Shown here: piece after piece, positions 16,899 to 25,103 of the stretch
Numbering within the stretch: position 1 is the first letter of the stretch
Layout of the letters: each line of letters starts with the position of its first letter
Source: Myxococcales bacterium
Lineage (GTDB): Bacteria; Myxococcota_A; UBA9160; SZUA-336
Length of the DNA stretch: 64,000 nucleotides
Assembly (NCBI GenBank): GCA_013215565.1
Contig: JABSQV010000004.1
Location: 1-64,000 of the forward strand
Direction of reading: 5' to 3'
Notes under the pieces: model-generated
Seen by the model: the letters and a program-made list of their open reading frames with translations, nothing else
Databases searched by the model: none
Told to the model about the DNA's origin: nothing
Made by a program: the position numbers and the translations under genes

Positions 16899-17151
16899 CA
16901 TCTGTGTGCAACTCGTGTACCAACCTTGCATCGCACCGACGGAAAATCCGTGCGAGTTGGCGCGCCGCTCTAGGTGCGCGAAATCCGGCGACAAATCGAA
17001 ACCGAGGCGGCGCTGCGGAACGAGCGCGCCGCCATACCCGGCTTCCGGGAAAACTCTTTCAGTCCATCGAGAGGTCGCGCGCGGCCAATTTTCTCACCTC
17101 GAAGCGCGACTTCTTCCGAGCGTGGGGTCCGTTCTCCTCAGTGGTGCGGAC

Positions 17152-17856
17152 TCAAAGATCGTCTCGCAGACGATATCCATACGAACGCACCGAAACGATG
17201 TAGCGAGGCTCCGACGAATCGCGCTCGACCAGCTTTCGCAACCGAAGGATGAAGGTATCGACGACACGCGTACGAGTTTTGGGATGCAAACCCCACACTT
17301 CCTGCAGGATCTCGCCGCGGCTCACGGCCTTCCCGCGACGCTCGTTCAGTAGGCACAGCAGTCCGAGTTCCTTGGCGGTGAGCGGCAGCCTCTCACCTTC
17401 GCGTTCGACTTCGAAGCGCTCCGGGTAGACGGCGACCTCGCCGATCCAAAAACTCTCGGACGCTCCTCGTTCCTGACTCTGGGCGCCGCGGCGCAACAGC
17501 GTGCGCATCCGGGCCAGCAGCACCGGAAGCGAGAAGGGCTTGGTGAGGTAGTCGTCAGCACCGAGGTCGAGTCCAGCGACCACCTCCCGCTCGGAGTCGA
17601 GCGCGGTGAGCAGCAGAACCGGCACGCGGCTTTCCCGCTCGCGCAGCTCTCGCAGAACCTCGAGCCCCGAAAGCCCCGGAAGCATCACATCGAGGATGAT
17701 CAGGTCCGGGAGCGGCTGGCGCTGATCGAGCAGACGGGCGAGAGCAAGGTCACCCCGAGCGAGCCACTCGACCTCGTAGCCGTGTGCCTCGAAGTTGAAA
17801 CAGAGGCCGCGCGCGATGTGCTCGTCGTCTTCAGCCAGCAGGACTCGTGTGCTCAT
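17152..17856 (-). CDS. OmpR/PhoB-family DNA-binding response regulator
   Basis: The protein has 234 residues. The receiver domain starts TRVLLAEDDEHIARGL with the acidic pair. The phospho-acceptor Asp is in LIILDVMLPGLSG (about residue 55), the Thr/Ser switch in LLLTALDSE and the Lys in YLTKPFSLPVL. The C-terminal winged helix (LTAKELGLLCLLNERRGKAV ... TRVVDTFILRLRKLVE) is of the OmpR type. Its ATG lies inside the last codons of the upstream sensor kinase gene reading the same way. The wait order is kinase first, regulator second, so the regulator is translated by coupling. Confidence 0.92.
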   Translation of the reverse strand: MSTRVLLAEDDEHIARGLCFNFEAHGYEVEWLARGDLALARLLDQRQPLPDLIILDVMLPGLSGLEVLRELRERESRVPVLLLTALDSEREVVAGLDLGADDYLTKPFSLPVLLARMRTLLRRGAQSQERGASESFWIGEVAVYPERFEVEREGERLPLTAKELGLLCLLNERRGKAVSRGEILQEVWGLHPKTRTRVVDTFILRLRKLVERDSSEPRYIVSVRSYGYRLRDDL

Positions 17857-18766
17857 CCAATTCGCCGGGGAGTCGAACGATGAAGCGGCTGCCGGTGCCC
17901 TCGCCCTCGCTCTCGGCCCGAACCGATCCGCCGTGCGCGCGCACCACGTTCCGCACGATGTAGAGGCCGAGGCCGAGGCCGCGTGTGGTCCGGACTACGT
18001 CGTTGGAAAGTCGCGAGAAGCGCTGAAAGACTCCGCGCAGAGCAGAGGACGGAATCCCGAGGCCTTCGTCGGAGAACTCGACCTCGAGACGGCGCCCCGA
18101 GACCGGCCGGATTCGGACGTCGACCCGTACCGGCCCTCGTGTGTAACGGATTGCATTCTCGATCAGGTTCCGAAAGACGACTCGAAGCTGCGCGGCGTCT
18201 CCGCGGACACTGGCCGCTGGCGAAGCCGCAAGGCGCACGGCGTCTTGCGCGAGTTCGTGGCGCTCCCGCGCATCGGACACAACCTCCCCGAGGAGCGCCC
18301 GGAGATCGACACGGTTGCGTCGCCGGGTCCGAAGCTCGGTGCGGGCTGCCGCCAGGATCTGATCGATGGTGCGCTGCAGGCGATCGAGATCGGAGCCCAT
18401 GACTTCGATGAACTCCGCGCGCCGTCCCTCGTCGAGGGAGCGGCTTCCGAGGGTGTCCAGGTAGAGCCTGAGCGACGAGAGCGGGGTGTGCAATTCGTGG
18501 GTGACGGCATCGATGAAGCTCTGCTGGCGCTGATTCGTCCGGATCTCGCGCACCAGCCAGATCGTCTGGAGGATGCTCGCGGTGATGATCAGCAGGAAGA
18601 AGAGTGAACCCACGAATACGAGCAGCCAGTGGACGCCCGTGAAGCCGTCCACGAGGGTGCTGACTTCGCGCGCCAGCAGGATCTGCCAGCCGACCGTAAG
18701 GGCGATCGTGATGGCCACGAGGGTCGACGTGAGCGTAATCGGAACCGAGATCCTGCGCGGCGCCAT
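17831..18766 (-). CDS. Membrane sensor histidine kinase, partner of the adjacent regulator
   Basis: The protein is 311 residues from ATG 18766. Two transmembrane helices (about 7-32 and 45-72) enclose only a very short external loop, so sensing may be within the membrane. The H-box is AVTHELHTPLSSLRLYLD, the N-box NLIENAIRYT, and the G boxes DEGLGIP and GLGLGLYIVRNVV. There is no HAMP or PAS domain. It overlaps the response-regulator gene by 26 bases in another frame. The signal is unknown. The divergent neighbour is an exported M20 peptidase, which could be a target. Confidence 0.9.
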   Translation of the reverse strand: MAPRRISVPITLTSTLVAITIALTVGWQILLAREVSTLVDGFTGVHWLLVFVGSLFFLLIITASILQTIWLVREIRTNQRQQSFIDAVTHELHTPLSSLRLYLDTLGSRSLDEGRRAEFIEVMGSDLDRLQRTIDQILAAARTELRTRRRNRVDLRALLGEVVSDARERHELAQDAVRLAASPAASVRGDAAQLRVVFRNLIENAIRYTRGPVRVDVRIRPVSGRRLEVEFSDEGLGIPSSALRGVFQRFSRLSNDVVRTTRGLGLGLYIVRNVVRAHGGSVRAESEGEGTGSRFIVRLPGELDEHTSPAG

Positions 18767-18869
18767 CGGGCCACGATTCTCGCACGCGTGCCGCGTCGCG
18801 GCGAGGTTCACGGACCGGGGCCGTGTGTGGACGTTGAAGGAATCGCTGAGGCGCGTACCCTCCGCGGCC

Positions 18870-20174
18870 ATGCTTCGAGTGGCCGTCGCAGCCTCGCCCC
18901 GGCTGCTGCTCCTCGTCCTGATGGGGAGCTTCCCGGCGCACGCCACCCTGTCCGAGGAGGAGATCCGGATTCGGAGCGCGGTCGACGCGCGGCGCGACAG
19001 CCTGCTCGCGACTCTGGACGAGTGGGTCGACCAGAACACCGGGACCTTCAACATCGAGGGTCTGCGCGCCTTCTCGCAGCGGCTGCTCAAACCGCTCGAG
19101 GAGCTCGGCTTCACGGTGCGCAGCGAGCGGGGCCCCGAACTCGACATCCCGGGGCGCGGGCGCTTCGAGACCGGACCGTTGATTACCGCGCACCGTCCCG
19201 CCCTGGAGGGGCAGGGAAATCCCGCTCACTTCCTGCTGGTCGGGCACTACGACACGGTCTTCGAGCCGGACTCACCCTTTCAACAATTCCGCCTCTCGGC
19301 CGAAAGCCCGGGGCGCGCCACCGGGCCCGGTATCGTCGACATGAAGGGCGGGATCGTGGTCATGCTCGCGGCGCTTCGGGTGCTCGAACAGAGCGGCGAC
19401 CTGGGCGCGGCGGAATGGACCGTGATCTTCAACGCGGACGAAGAGATCGGATCGCTGGGTTCTCGCGCCCGGATCGAGGAGGCGGCGCAGCGCGCGACCA
19501 CGGGCTTCGTGTTCGAGGCCGCCTACGAGGGCGGCGTCATGGTTCGTTCGCGCCGCGGCCTCGGGCAGTTCTACCTGACGGTCGAGGGCGTCGCTGCACA
19601 CTCCGGAAGCGCCCACCAGAAGGGCAGGAGCGCGATCCGAGAAATCGTCGAGAAGGTGCGCCTGATCGAGGCCCTCACCGATTACAAGCGCGGGATCAAT
19701 CTAAACGTGGGGACCCTCCGGGGGGGGACGAAGCGCAACATCGTGCCCTTTCACGCCGAGGCCTGGGTCGATCTGCGCTACGACACCCCCGAGCTAGGAC
19801 GGGAAGTCCGCGCCGAGATCGAGGAGATCTCGGGACGCACCTTCGTGGAGGGGACCACCACCGAACTCTGGGGGACCCTGCACCGGCCACCCAAGATCGA
19901 GACCGAGGCCGTACGCGAACTGCTCGAAAAGCACGCAGAGGTCGCCGAGGCCATGGGGGTCCGCCCTCCGGAACCGGTCCACGCGGGCGGTGGAACCGAC
20001 GGCTCGCTGATGGGGGCGGTGGGCCTGCCGACGCTCGACTCGATGGGAGCCGAGGGCGGCGACGCACATACCGACCGCGAGTTCATCGAGATCGATAGCC
20101 TGACCCGCCGGGCCGCGATCGCGGCGATTCTGATGCGGCGCCTGGCACTGGAGCGGAAGGCGCCCCAGCCCTGA
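18870..20174 (+). CDS. Exported M20-family metallopeptidase (glutamate carboxypeptidase-like)
   Basis: The protein is 434 residues from ATG 18870. A signal peptide (MLRVAVAASPRLLLLVLMGS, cut after AHA) sends it to the periplasm. Metal ligands of the M20 family are present: His in VGHYDTVFEP, Asp in GPGIVDMKGG, the Glu pair in FNADEEIGSLGS, and a His in the C-terminal GGDAHTDREF. The dimerisation lid is in the middle (YLTVEGVAAHSGSAHQKGRS). The closest functional group is carboxypeptidase G2-type hydrolase of C-terminal glutamate from folates or peptides. It is divergent from the two-component pair. Confidence 0.88.
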   Translation: MLRVAVAASPRLLLLVLMGSFPAHATLSEEEIRIRSAVDARRDSLLATLDEWVDQNTGTFNIEGLRAFSQRLLKPLEELGFTVRSERGPELDIPGRGRFETGPLITAHRPALEGQGNPAHFLLVGHYDTVFEPDSPFQQFRLSAESPGRATGPGIVDMKGGIVVMLAALRVLEQSGDLGAAEWTVIFNADEEIGSLGSRARIEEAAQRATTGFVFEAAYEGGVMVRSRRGLGQFYLTVEGVAAHSGSAHQKGRSAIREIVEKVRLIEALTDYKRGINLNVGTLRGGTKRNIVPFHAEAWVDLRYDTPELGREVRAEIEEISGRTFVEGTTTELWGTLHRPPKIETEAVRELLEKHAEVAEAMGVRPPEPVHAGGGTDGSLMGAVGLPTLDSMGAEGGDAHTDREFIEIDSLTRRAAIAAILMRRLALERKAPQP

Positions 20175-20204
20175 TGCTTCGCGCCCAGTTCCGGAGGCCG
20201 CGGC

Positions 20205-20233
20205 TTTACGCCTCCCGAAGCGGGAGGTAGAGT
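20205..20233 (+). promoter_or_regulatory. Predicted sigma-70 promoter of the SRP RNA gene
   Basis: TTTACG (20205-20210) and TAGAGT (20228-20233) are separated by exactly 17 bases and each match four of six consensus positions. The predicted start falls at about 20240, the expected 5' end of the SRP RNA. The spacer is itself a hairpin (CCTCCC/GGGAGG). The geometry is what makes the call. Confidence 0.5.
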
Positions 20234-20240
20234 CCGGAAT

Positions 20241-20371
20241 TCGATCTCCGTCGGTGATCGCTGGGTCCCGGCCGGTGGGGAGTGCGTGAACCCCGTCAGG
20301 TCCGGAAGGAAGCAGCGGCAGCGTCGCTCTCCAGGTGGTCGGTTGGCCCAGCGATCCTCGAGGGAGATCGC
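20241..20371 (+). ncRNA. ffs: Signal recognition particle RNA (4.5S type)
   Basis: The conserved SRP core is unmistakable: GTCAGGTCCGGAAGGAAGCA at about 20295-20314, with the GGAA tetraloop and the asymmetric loop that bind Ffh. The ends pair: CGATCTCC (20242-20249) with GGAGATCG (20363-20370), and GATCGCTGGG with CCCAGCGATC further in, giving a rod of about 130 nt. The small, Alu-less form is usual in Gram-negative bacteria. Its position directly before dnaX is a known bacterial arrangement. Confidence 0.95.
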
Positions 20372-20431
20372 AGCGGCCGGTCCCGCTGCCGGCTACGAGC
20401 GGGCGGGTCCGGTGGAGTTGGCAACCGCCCC

Positions 20432-21919
20432 ATGAGCTACGAAGTCCTCGCCCGCCGCACACGCCCCCAGACCTTCGACGAGGTCGTGGGTCAGCAGCAC
20501 GTGACGGTCACACTGCGCAACGCGATCGCCTCCGGCCGTCTGCCGCACGCACTGCTCCTGGCCGGTCCGCGCGGGATCGGAAAGACGACGATCGCGCGGC
20601 TCGTCGCCAAGGCCCTGAACTGTGACGACGGCCCGACCGAAAAGCCCTGCGGTCGCTGCGGCCCCTGCCTCGAGATTTCGTCGGGAGGCTCGATGGACGT
20701 GCAGGAGATCGACGCGGCCAGCCACACCGGCGTCGACAACGTACGCGACATCATCGAGACCTCCCGCTATGCGCCCACCCCCGGAAAGCACCGGATCTTC
20801 ATCATCGACGAGATTCACATGCTCTCCCAGCCCGCGTTCAACGCGCTGCTCAAGACCCTCGAGGAACCGCCCGACCGCACGCTCTTCGTATTCGCAACCA
20901 CCGACCCACAGAAGATCCCGGCGACCGTGCTTTCCCGGGTGCAGCGCTTCGACCTGCGACGTCTCGGCTCCGCCGAGATGCTCGAGCGGCTGCGCGAGAT
21001 CGTGCGGGCCGACGAGATCGAGATTCCCGAAGCCGTACTGCGCACGATCGCGCGCGAGGCCGACGGCAGCCTGCGCGACAGCCTGACGCTGCTCGATCGA
21101 TTGCAGAGCGGGCTCGGGCAGACGATTTCGGAGGCCGACGCGAACGCCGTCCTCGATCTCGTGGACCGGAGGGTGCGGGAGGAGATTCTGACGCCCGTGC
21201 TCGCCCAGGACGCGGCCGGCGCCCTGGCCGCGGTGCGCTCGGCGATCGACAGCGGCGTCGATCCGTCGCGACTCTCGGTCGCACTGCTGAGCGACCTGCG
21301 CGACCTGCTCGTCGCCCGCATCGTCGAAGACGCGACCGACGTGATCGACGCAGCTCCGGACCAGGTCGCGGCCGTCCAGGGGCGTGCGCGCGAGCACGCC
21401 GCCGAGACCTTCCAGCAGCTGTTCCGGGTGCTGCTGCAGCGGCACCAGGACCTCGCATGGGCCCCGAGCCCCGCCCACGCGCTCGAAATGGCCGTGGCCC
21501 GGCTCGCAACGCTGCCACAGACCGAATCGCTCAGCCGGCTGATCGGGCGGCTCGAGGCGCTCGAGGACCCGGATCGCGAACCGCCGCCCGGATCCCCCCC
21601 GCGCCCGGGGCGCACCGCGGGCGGCTCTACGCGCGGCGACAGCACGGGGTCTCGCGCCGGCCGCGGCAGACCGCAGTCCTCGGGCAGACGGTCGAGCGCG
21701 ACGGCCGCCGGACCCCGGATCGCGGAAACCGGCCCGGCAGACGCCGCCCGAACCACGCGCGGCGAGCGGGAGGCCCGGATCCGGAGAGAGGCGAAAGCCC
21801 ACCCCGCGGTCCAGCAGGTGATCGAGTCGCTCGACGGAGAACTCCGGGAAATCCGCATCGCGGAGGCGAGCGAGCGCCTGTCTGCTACGGCGCAGCCGGA
21901 AGACGAGATCGATGGCTGA
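20432..21919 (+). CDS. dnaX: DNA polymerase III subunit gamma/tau
   Basis: The protein is 495 residues from ATG 20432 (MSYEVLARRTRPQTFDEVVG). Visible motifs are Walker A GPRGIGKTTIARLVAKAL, the zinc module CGRCGPCLEI, Walker B IIDEIHMLS, and the sensor and arginine-finger region TVLSRVQRFDLRRL. Domain III helices end near residue 370. The remainder is an Arg/Gly/Pro-rich linker and a short C-terminal domain, smaller than the E. coli tau tail. No A-rich slippery heptamer for a gamma frameshift is seen. It forms an overlapping cluster with ybaB and recR. Confidence 0.95.
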   Translation: MSYEVLARRTRPQTFDEVVGQQHVTVTLRNAIASGRLPHALLLAGPRGIGKTTIARLVAKALNCDDGPTEKPCGRCGPCLEISSGGSMDVQEIDAASHTGVDNVRDIIETSRYAPTPGKHRIFIIDEIHMLSQPAFNALLKTLEEPPDRTLFVFATTDPQKIPATVLSRVQRFDLRRLGSAEMLERLREIVRADEIEIPEAVLRTIAREADGSLRDSLTLLDRLQSGLGQTISEADANAVLDLVDRRVREEILTPVLAQDAAGALAAVRSAIDSGVDPSRLSVALLSDLRDLLVARIVEDATDVIDAAPDQVAAVQGRAREHAAETFQQLFRVLLQRHQDLAWAPSPAHALEMAVARLATLPQTESLSRLIGRLEALEDPDREPPPGSPPRPGRTAGGSTRGDSTGSRAGRGRPQSSGRRSSATAAGPRIAETGPADAARTTRGEREARIRREAKAHPAVQQVIESLDGELREIRIAEASERLSATAQPEDEIDG

Positions 21920-22250
21920 GCCCTTCGACATGAATCAGCTGTTCCGCCAGATCCAGGAACTCGGCGGAAAGATGAAGACCGTGCAGGAGACGCTGCGACA
22001 CCGCACGGCCGAAGCGACCGTGGGCGGCGGGATGGTGAGGGCCGTCGTCAACGGCAAGCTCGAACTCGTCAGCATCGAGATCGACCCGCAGGCGGTCGAT
22101 GCCCGGGATGTCGAGATGCTTCAGGATCTGGTCGTGGCAGCGGTCAACGAGGCACACCGGCGCGCCCAGGCACTCGTGCAGGAGGAGCTTCAGCAGGCGA
22201 CGGGGCTCCCGCTCGGCGCACTCGGGGGCCTGCTCGGCGGTACGCAATGA
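21912..22250 (+). CDS. ybaB: Nucleoid-associated protein of the YbaB/EbfC family
   Basis: The 112-residue protein matches the family in length and in the motifs MNQLFRQIQELGGKMKTVQE and VNGKLELVSIEIDPQAVD. YbaB binds DNA as a dimer and, in the usual dnaX-ybaB-recR order, is linked to recombination repair. Its ATG overlaps the end of dnaX by 8 bases, and its TGA overlaps the start of recR (ATGA), so the three are translationally coupled. Confidence 0.95.
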   Translation: MAEPFDMNQLFRQIQELGGKMKTVQETLRHRTAEATVGGGMVRAVVNGKLELVSIEIDPQAVDARDVEMLQDLVVAAVNEAHRRAQALVQEELQQATGLPLGALGGLLGGTQ

Positions 22251-22852
22251 CACAGCTGCTGACCCCGATCGAGCGCGTCGTAAGCGCCCTGCGCCGCCTG
22301 CCCGGCATCGGAGAGAAGACCGCGACGCGGCTCGCCTACTTCCTGCTGGCCGCCCCTGATCCCGTAGCCTCGGACCTCGCGGAGGCGATCGTACGGCTCA
22401 GGAGCGACGTCGTGATCTGCGAGCGCTGCTTCACCCCCTCTGAACGGAGCCCGTGTCCGATCTGCACCGATGAGAACCGGCAGGGCCGCCAGGTTTGCGT
22501 AGTCGAAGAGCCCGCAGATCTCGCGTCGATCGAAAGGGCCGGCAACTTCCAGGGGCTCTACCACGTGCTCGGGGGTACCCTCTCTCCGCTCGATGGAATC
22601 GGGCCCGACGCGCTTCGGATCGGGCCGCTTCTGCAGCGGGTTCGCGCGGGCGAAGTGGACGAAGTCATCCTGGCGACGAATCCCAACCCCGAGGGAGAAG
22701 CCACGGCGCTGTTCGTGGCCGACCAGCTCCGCGACTGCGAGGTGCTCGTCACCCGGATCGGCTTCGGAATGCCGCTCGGAGGGGATCTCGAGTACGTCGA
22801 CCGGGTCACCGTCCGCAGGTCCCTCGAGAACCGGCGCGCCTTCGGGGCCTGA
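22247..22852 (+). CDS. recR: Recombination protein RecR
   Basis: The protein is 201 residues. It has an N-terminal helix-hairpin-helix (LRRLPGIGEKTATRLAYFLL), a Cys4 zinc finger (ICERCFTPSERSPCPIC) and a Toprim domain (VCVVEEPADLASIER ... ILATNPNPEGEATALFV), all at the standard places. With RecO and RecF it loads RecA at gaps. It is the last gene of the dnaX-ybaB-recR set, followed by a 205-bp gap with regulatory-looking sequence before mglB. Confidence 0.96.
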   Translation: MTQLLTPIERVVSALRRLPGIGEKTATRLAYFLLAAPDPVASDLAEAIVRLRSDVVICERCFTPSERSPCPICTDENRQGRQVCVVEEPADLASIERAGNFQGLYHVLGGTLSPLDGIGPDALRIGPLLQRVRAGEVDEVILATNPNPEGEATALFVADQLRDCEVLVTRIGFGMPLGGDLEYVDRVTVRRSLENRRAFGA

Positions 22853-22906
22853 ACGCGAGCCTGGGGCCGCGGGGCTCAAGATCCCGTCCGGACGGCCGAT
22901 CTCCCA

Positions 22907-22937
22907 TTTTGTACACCTCTCTGCGAGGGGCGTGAGG
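22907..22937 (+). promoter_or_regulatory. Bipartite motif upstream of mglBA, shared with the exopolysaccharide operon
   Basis: TTTTGTACAC, nine bases, then AGGGGCGTGAGG. The stretch at 31098-31125 before the tyrosine autokinase gene reads TTTTATACAC, five bases, then AGGGGTCGTGAGG. Here the right half runs straight into TATACT (22938-22943), a good -10 box. It may be a promoter for an alternative factor or a regulator site common to both operons. Confidence 0.45.
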
Positions 22938-22966
22938 TATACTTTAGCGATCGATGGGGGAGCATT

Positions 22967-22992
22967 TCCTGAGCAATGTCGATTGCTTAGGA
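22967..22992. repeat. 11-bp inverted repeat in the mglB leader
   Basis: TCCTGAGCAAT, loop GTCG, ATTGCTTAGGA. There is a single mismatch that becomes a G-U pair in RNA. It lies between the predicted -10 box (about 22940) and the mglB start (23058), so it would be a stable hairpin in the 5' untranslated region or an operator on DNA. Confidence 0.5.
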
Positions 22993-23057
22993 ACAGGTAC
23001 CGCGGCCGCGGGCAGGGCCAGCGCAGCGGTGCGGCCCGCTTTACAGGACGGTTTCGA

Positions 23058-23555
23058 ATGTCTCTGAGTCCGCAATTCGTGCTCTACGAAGACGACCACA
23101 GCCGCATTCAGTCCGCGGCGGATCGGCTTGTACACGACGCGAACGCAAAGGCGGTCTTTCTCGTTGACCGGAACGGACAGTTGGTGGCCGAGTCCGGGGA
23201 GCTCGGCGACATCGATACCATCTCGCTGGCCTCGCTCGTGGCCGGGAACATCGCAGCCTCGGGCGGACTCGCAAAACTACTGGGAGAGCGGGAGTTTCCG
23301 ACGCAGTTCCACCAGGGCGAGCACGACAACGTACACGTCTCGCTGATGGGCGGACGCATCATCCTGGTCGTGATCTTCGACGAGCGCAGCTCGCTCGGTC
23401 TCGTGCGCCTGCGCGCAAAGAAGGCAAACCAGACCCTCGGGGCGCTTTTCGAGGAGCTGTTCCAAAAGGGCGAAGCAGAGTTCGAGACCGAGGACCCGAG
23501 CGCAGCCTTTTCCATGATCACGGCAGAAGACATCGACAATCTATTCTCTGACTGA
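23058..23555 (+). CDS. mglB: MglB, Roadblock/LC7-domain polarity protein (GTPase-activating partner of MglA)
   Basis: The protein is 165 residues from ATG 23058. It resembles Myxococcus MglB closely throughout: FVLYEDDHSRIQSAADRL, NAKAVFLVDRNGQLVAESG, IDTISLASLVAGNIAASGGL, ILVVIFDERSSLGLVRLR and the terminal DIDNLFSD. The Roadblock fold covers about residues 10-135. MglB dimers stimulate GTP hydrolysis by MglA and mark the lagging pole, which sets the polarity of type IV pili. The start was placed at the family N-terminus; the open frame runs further upstream without conservation. It lies 6 bp before mglA. Confidence 0.93.
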   Translation: MSLSPQFVLYEDDHSRIQSAADRLVHDANAKAVFLVDRNGQLVAESGELGDIDTISLASLVAGNIAASGGLAKLLGEREFPTQFHQGEHDNVHVSLMGGRIILVVIFDERSSLGLVRLRAKKANQTLGALFEELFQKGEAEFETEDPSAAFSMITAEDIDNLFSD

Positions 23556-23561
23556 GGACCC

Positions 23562-24155
23562 ATGGCCTTCATCAACTATTCTGCGCGCGAGATCAACTGC
23601 AAGCTCGTCTACTACGGGCCGGGACTCTGCGGCAAAACAACGAACCTGCAGCACATCTACGAACGCACGGCGGATTCCGCGAAGGGCAAGATGATCTCGC
23701 TCGCGACCGAAACCGAGCGGACGTTGTTCTTCGACTTCCTGCCACTCGCCCTCGGCGAGGTGCGGGGTTTCAAGACCCGCTTTCACCTCTACACCGTCCC
23801 CGGACAGGTATTTTACGACGCGAGTCGCAAACTGATCCTGAAGGGGGTCGACGGCGTGGTATTCGTGGCAGACAGCCAGGAAGAGCGCATCGAGGCCAAT
23901 CTCGAGTCGCTCGCGAATCTGGAGCAGAACCTGCTCGAACACCATTGCTGTCTCGCAGAGATTCCCTGGGTCCTGCAGTACAACAAGCGAGATCTACCGA
24001 ACGCCGTTTCGATCGAGGAACTCCGCAACGAACTCAACCCCGACGGCAAGGTCCTCGAGTTCGAGGCTTCGGCCGCCAGCGGGGAAGGCGTGTTCGAGAC
24101 CCTCAAGGCCCTCGCGAGGCTGGTCCTGCACGACCTTCGCAGGCGTCAGAGCTAG
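23562..24155 (+). CDS. mglA: MglA, Ras-like GTPase for cell polarity and motility
   Basis: The 197-residue protein is nearly collinear with Myxococcus MglA. It starts [19 protein letters not shown], has P-loop [10 protein letters not shown] (residues 19-28), the switch region [13 protein letters not shown] and [13 protein letters not shown], and NKRDLPNA as the NKxD motif. The G3 motif is the MglA-type TVPGQ rather than DxxGQ. GTP-bound MglA at the leading pole recruits pilus and gliding machinery regulators. It shares a transcription unit with mglB. The last 53 bases overlap the 3' end of the convergent ribokinase gene. Confidence 0.95.
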   Translation: MAFINYSAREINCKLVYYGPGLCGKTTNLQHIYERTADSAKGKMISLATETERTLFFDFLPLALGEVRGFKTRFHLYTVPGQVFYDASRKLILKGVDGVVFVADSQEERIEANLESLANLEQNLLEHHCCLAEIPWVLQYNKRDLPNAVSIEELRNELNPDGKVLEFEASAASGEGVFETLKALARLVLHDLRRRQS

Positions 24156-25077
24156 CTCCGCAGGGACCGTCCGGATCTTCCAGATCCCGCCGCGTCGGCA
24201 TCGAGGCGGCCGCACCCGGCCGCCTCGTCGAGTCCGAGCCTGCGCGAAGCGCCTGCCCGAGCGCGCGCGCGAGCGGTTCGCCGGCAGCCAGCGCCACGGC
24301 GAGCGCCCCGTTGAACGCATCGCCGGCCCCGGTCGTATCCACAGCCTCGACCGCGGGCGCCGGAAGATGCTCGAACCCCGTGGCTCGAACCCAGACCACT
24401 CCCCGCGCACCCAGGGTGACGAGCACATCGGAGCCCGTCTTCTCGCAGAGTCTCGATCCCGCGGCCGCGGCCGATTCAACGTCGGTCACGGGGTGCCCGC
24501 AGAGCAGCGAGGCCTCGCTCTCGTTCGGGGTGAGAACGTCGACCTTGCGAAGCATTTCCTCGGGAAGCGCGCGAGCGGGCGAGGGGTCGAGAATCGTGGT
24601 GCAGCCGCTCTCGCGTGCCAGGTCGAGCGCCGCGTCCACGGTCTCGAGCGGCAGCTCGAGTTGCACCAGCAAGACCGACGACGCGCGAAACGCGTCTGCG
24701 GCGCCCCGAACCTGTTTCGGTGTGACCTCGCGATTTGCGCCCGGGAAGACCGCGATCTGATTCTGTCCGGTCTCGCCCGACACCACGATCGCGGCCATCC
24801 CGGTTGCCGTGTCAGGGGCCCGCTGCAGGTGTGCGAGATCCACGCCGGCCTCGGCCAGCGCCCGTTCCGGAACCTCGGCGAAACGGTCGTCACCGAGCCA
24901 GCCGACCATGCGCACGCGGGCACCGAGACGAGCGGCTGCGATCGCCTGGTTGCAGCCCTTCCCGCCGGGCCCGATCTCGATCGCGTCGGCCCTCACGGTC
25001 TCGCCCGGCGCGGGAAGCCGACTTGCGCGCAGAGTCAGGTCCACGTTCAGACTGCCGACGACGACGATGTCCGCCAT
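24103..25077 (-). CDS. rbsK: Ribokinase (PfkB family)
   Basis: The protein has 324 residues. The N-terminus [20 protein letters not shown] and the [17 protein letters not shown] segment are ribokinase signatures. The catalytic C-terminal motif is [17 protein letters not shown] with the base Asp. The last about 25 residues after the usual C-terminus ([11 protein letters not shown]) run into the antisense of mglA and look unrelated to the family, so the stop may simply lie late. It phosphorylates ribose or a related sugar or nucleoside. It is divergent from priA across only 26 bp. Confidence 0.88.
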   Translation of the reverse strand: MADIVVVGSLNVDLTLRASRLPAPGETVRADAIEIGPGGKGCNQAIAAARLGARVRMVGWLGDDRFAEVPERALAEAGVDLAHLQRAPDTATGMAAIVVSGETGQNQIAVFPGANREVTPKQVRGAADAFRASSVLLVQLELPLETVDAALDLARESGCTTILDPSPARALPEEMLRKVDVLTPNESEASLLCGHPVTDVESAAAAGSRLCEKTGSDVLVTLGARGVVWVRATGFEHLPAPAVEAVDTTGAGDAFNGALAVALAAGEPLARALGQALRAGSDSTRRPGAAASMPTRRDLEDPDGPCGASSDACEGRAGPASRGP

Positions 25078-25083
25078 GCCCAG

Positions 25084-25097
25084 ACCTTAGCTAAGAT
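25084..25097. promoter_or_regulatory. Mirror-image -10 boxes for leaderless divergent rbsK and priA
   Basis: The 26-bp gap contains the palindrome CTTAGCTAAG (25086-25095). Rightward, TAAGAT (25092-25097) places +1 at 25104, the G of the priA GTG. Leftward, TAAGGT (25089-25084) places +1 at 25077, the A of the rbsK ATG. Neither gene has a ribosome binding site. No strong -35 boxes are seen; they would lie inside the coding regions. Confidence 0.5.
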
Positions 25098-25103
25098 TGC
25101 GGT

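Larger units (their letters stand above)
16032..17151. other. 1.1-kb gap without an intact gene
   Basis: Between the glutamine-synthetase-like gene and the response regulator I find no open frame with protein-like composition. It holds a sulfatase relic (16202-16405) and two strong inverted repeats (16836-16898). The rest (16410-16830 and 16900-17150) shows nothing I can recognise; short frames there have the Arg/Ser/Pro-rich composition of out-of-frame GC-rich DNA. Confidence 0.6.

Noticed and set aside
20282-20431. Upstream extension of the dnaX frame through 20282
   Set aside because: This part lies inside the SRP RNA, and the conserved DnaX N-terminus starts at ATG 20432.
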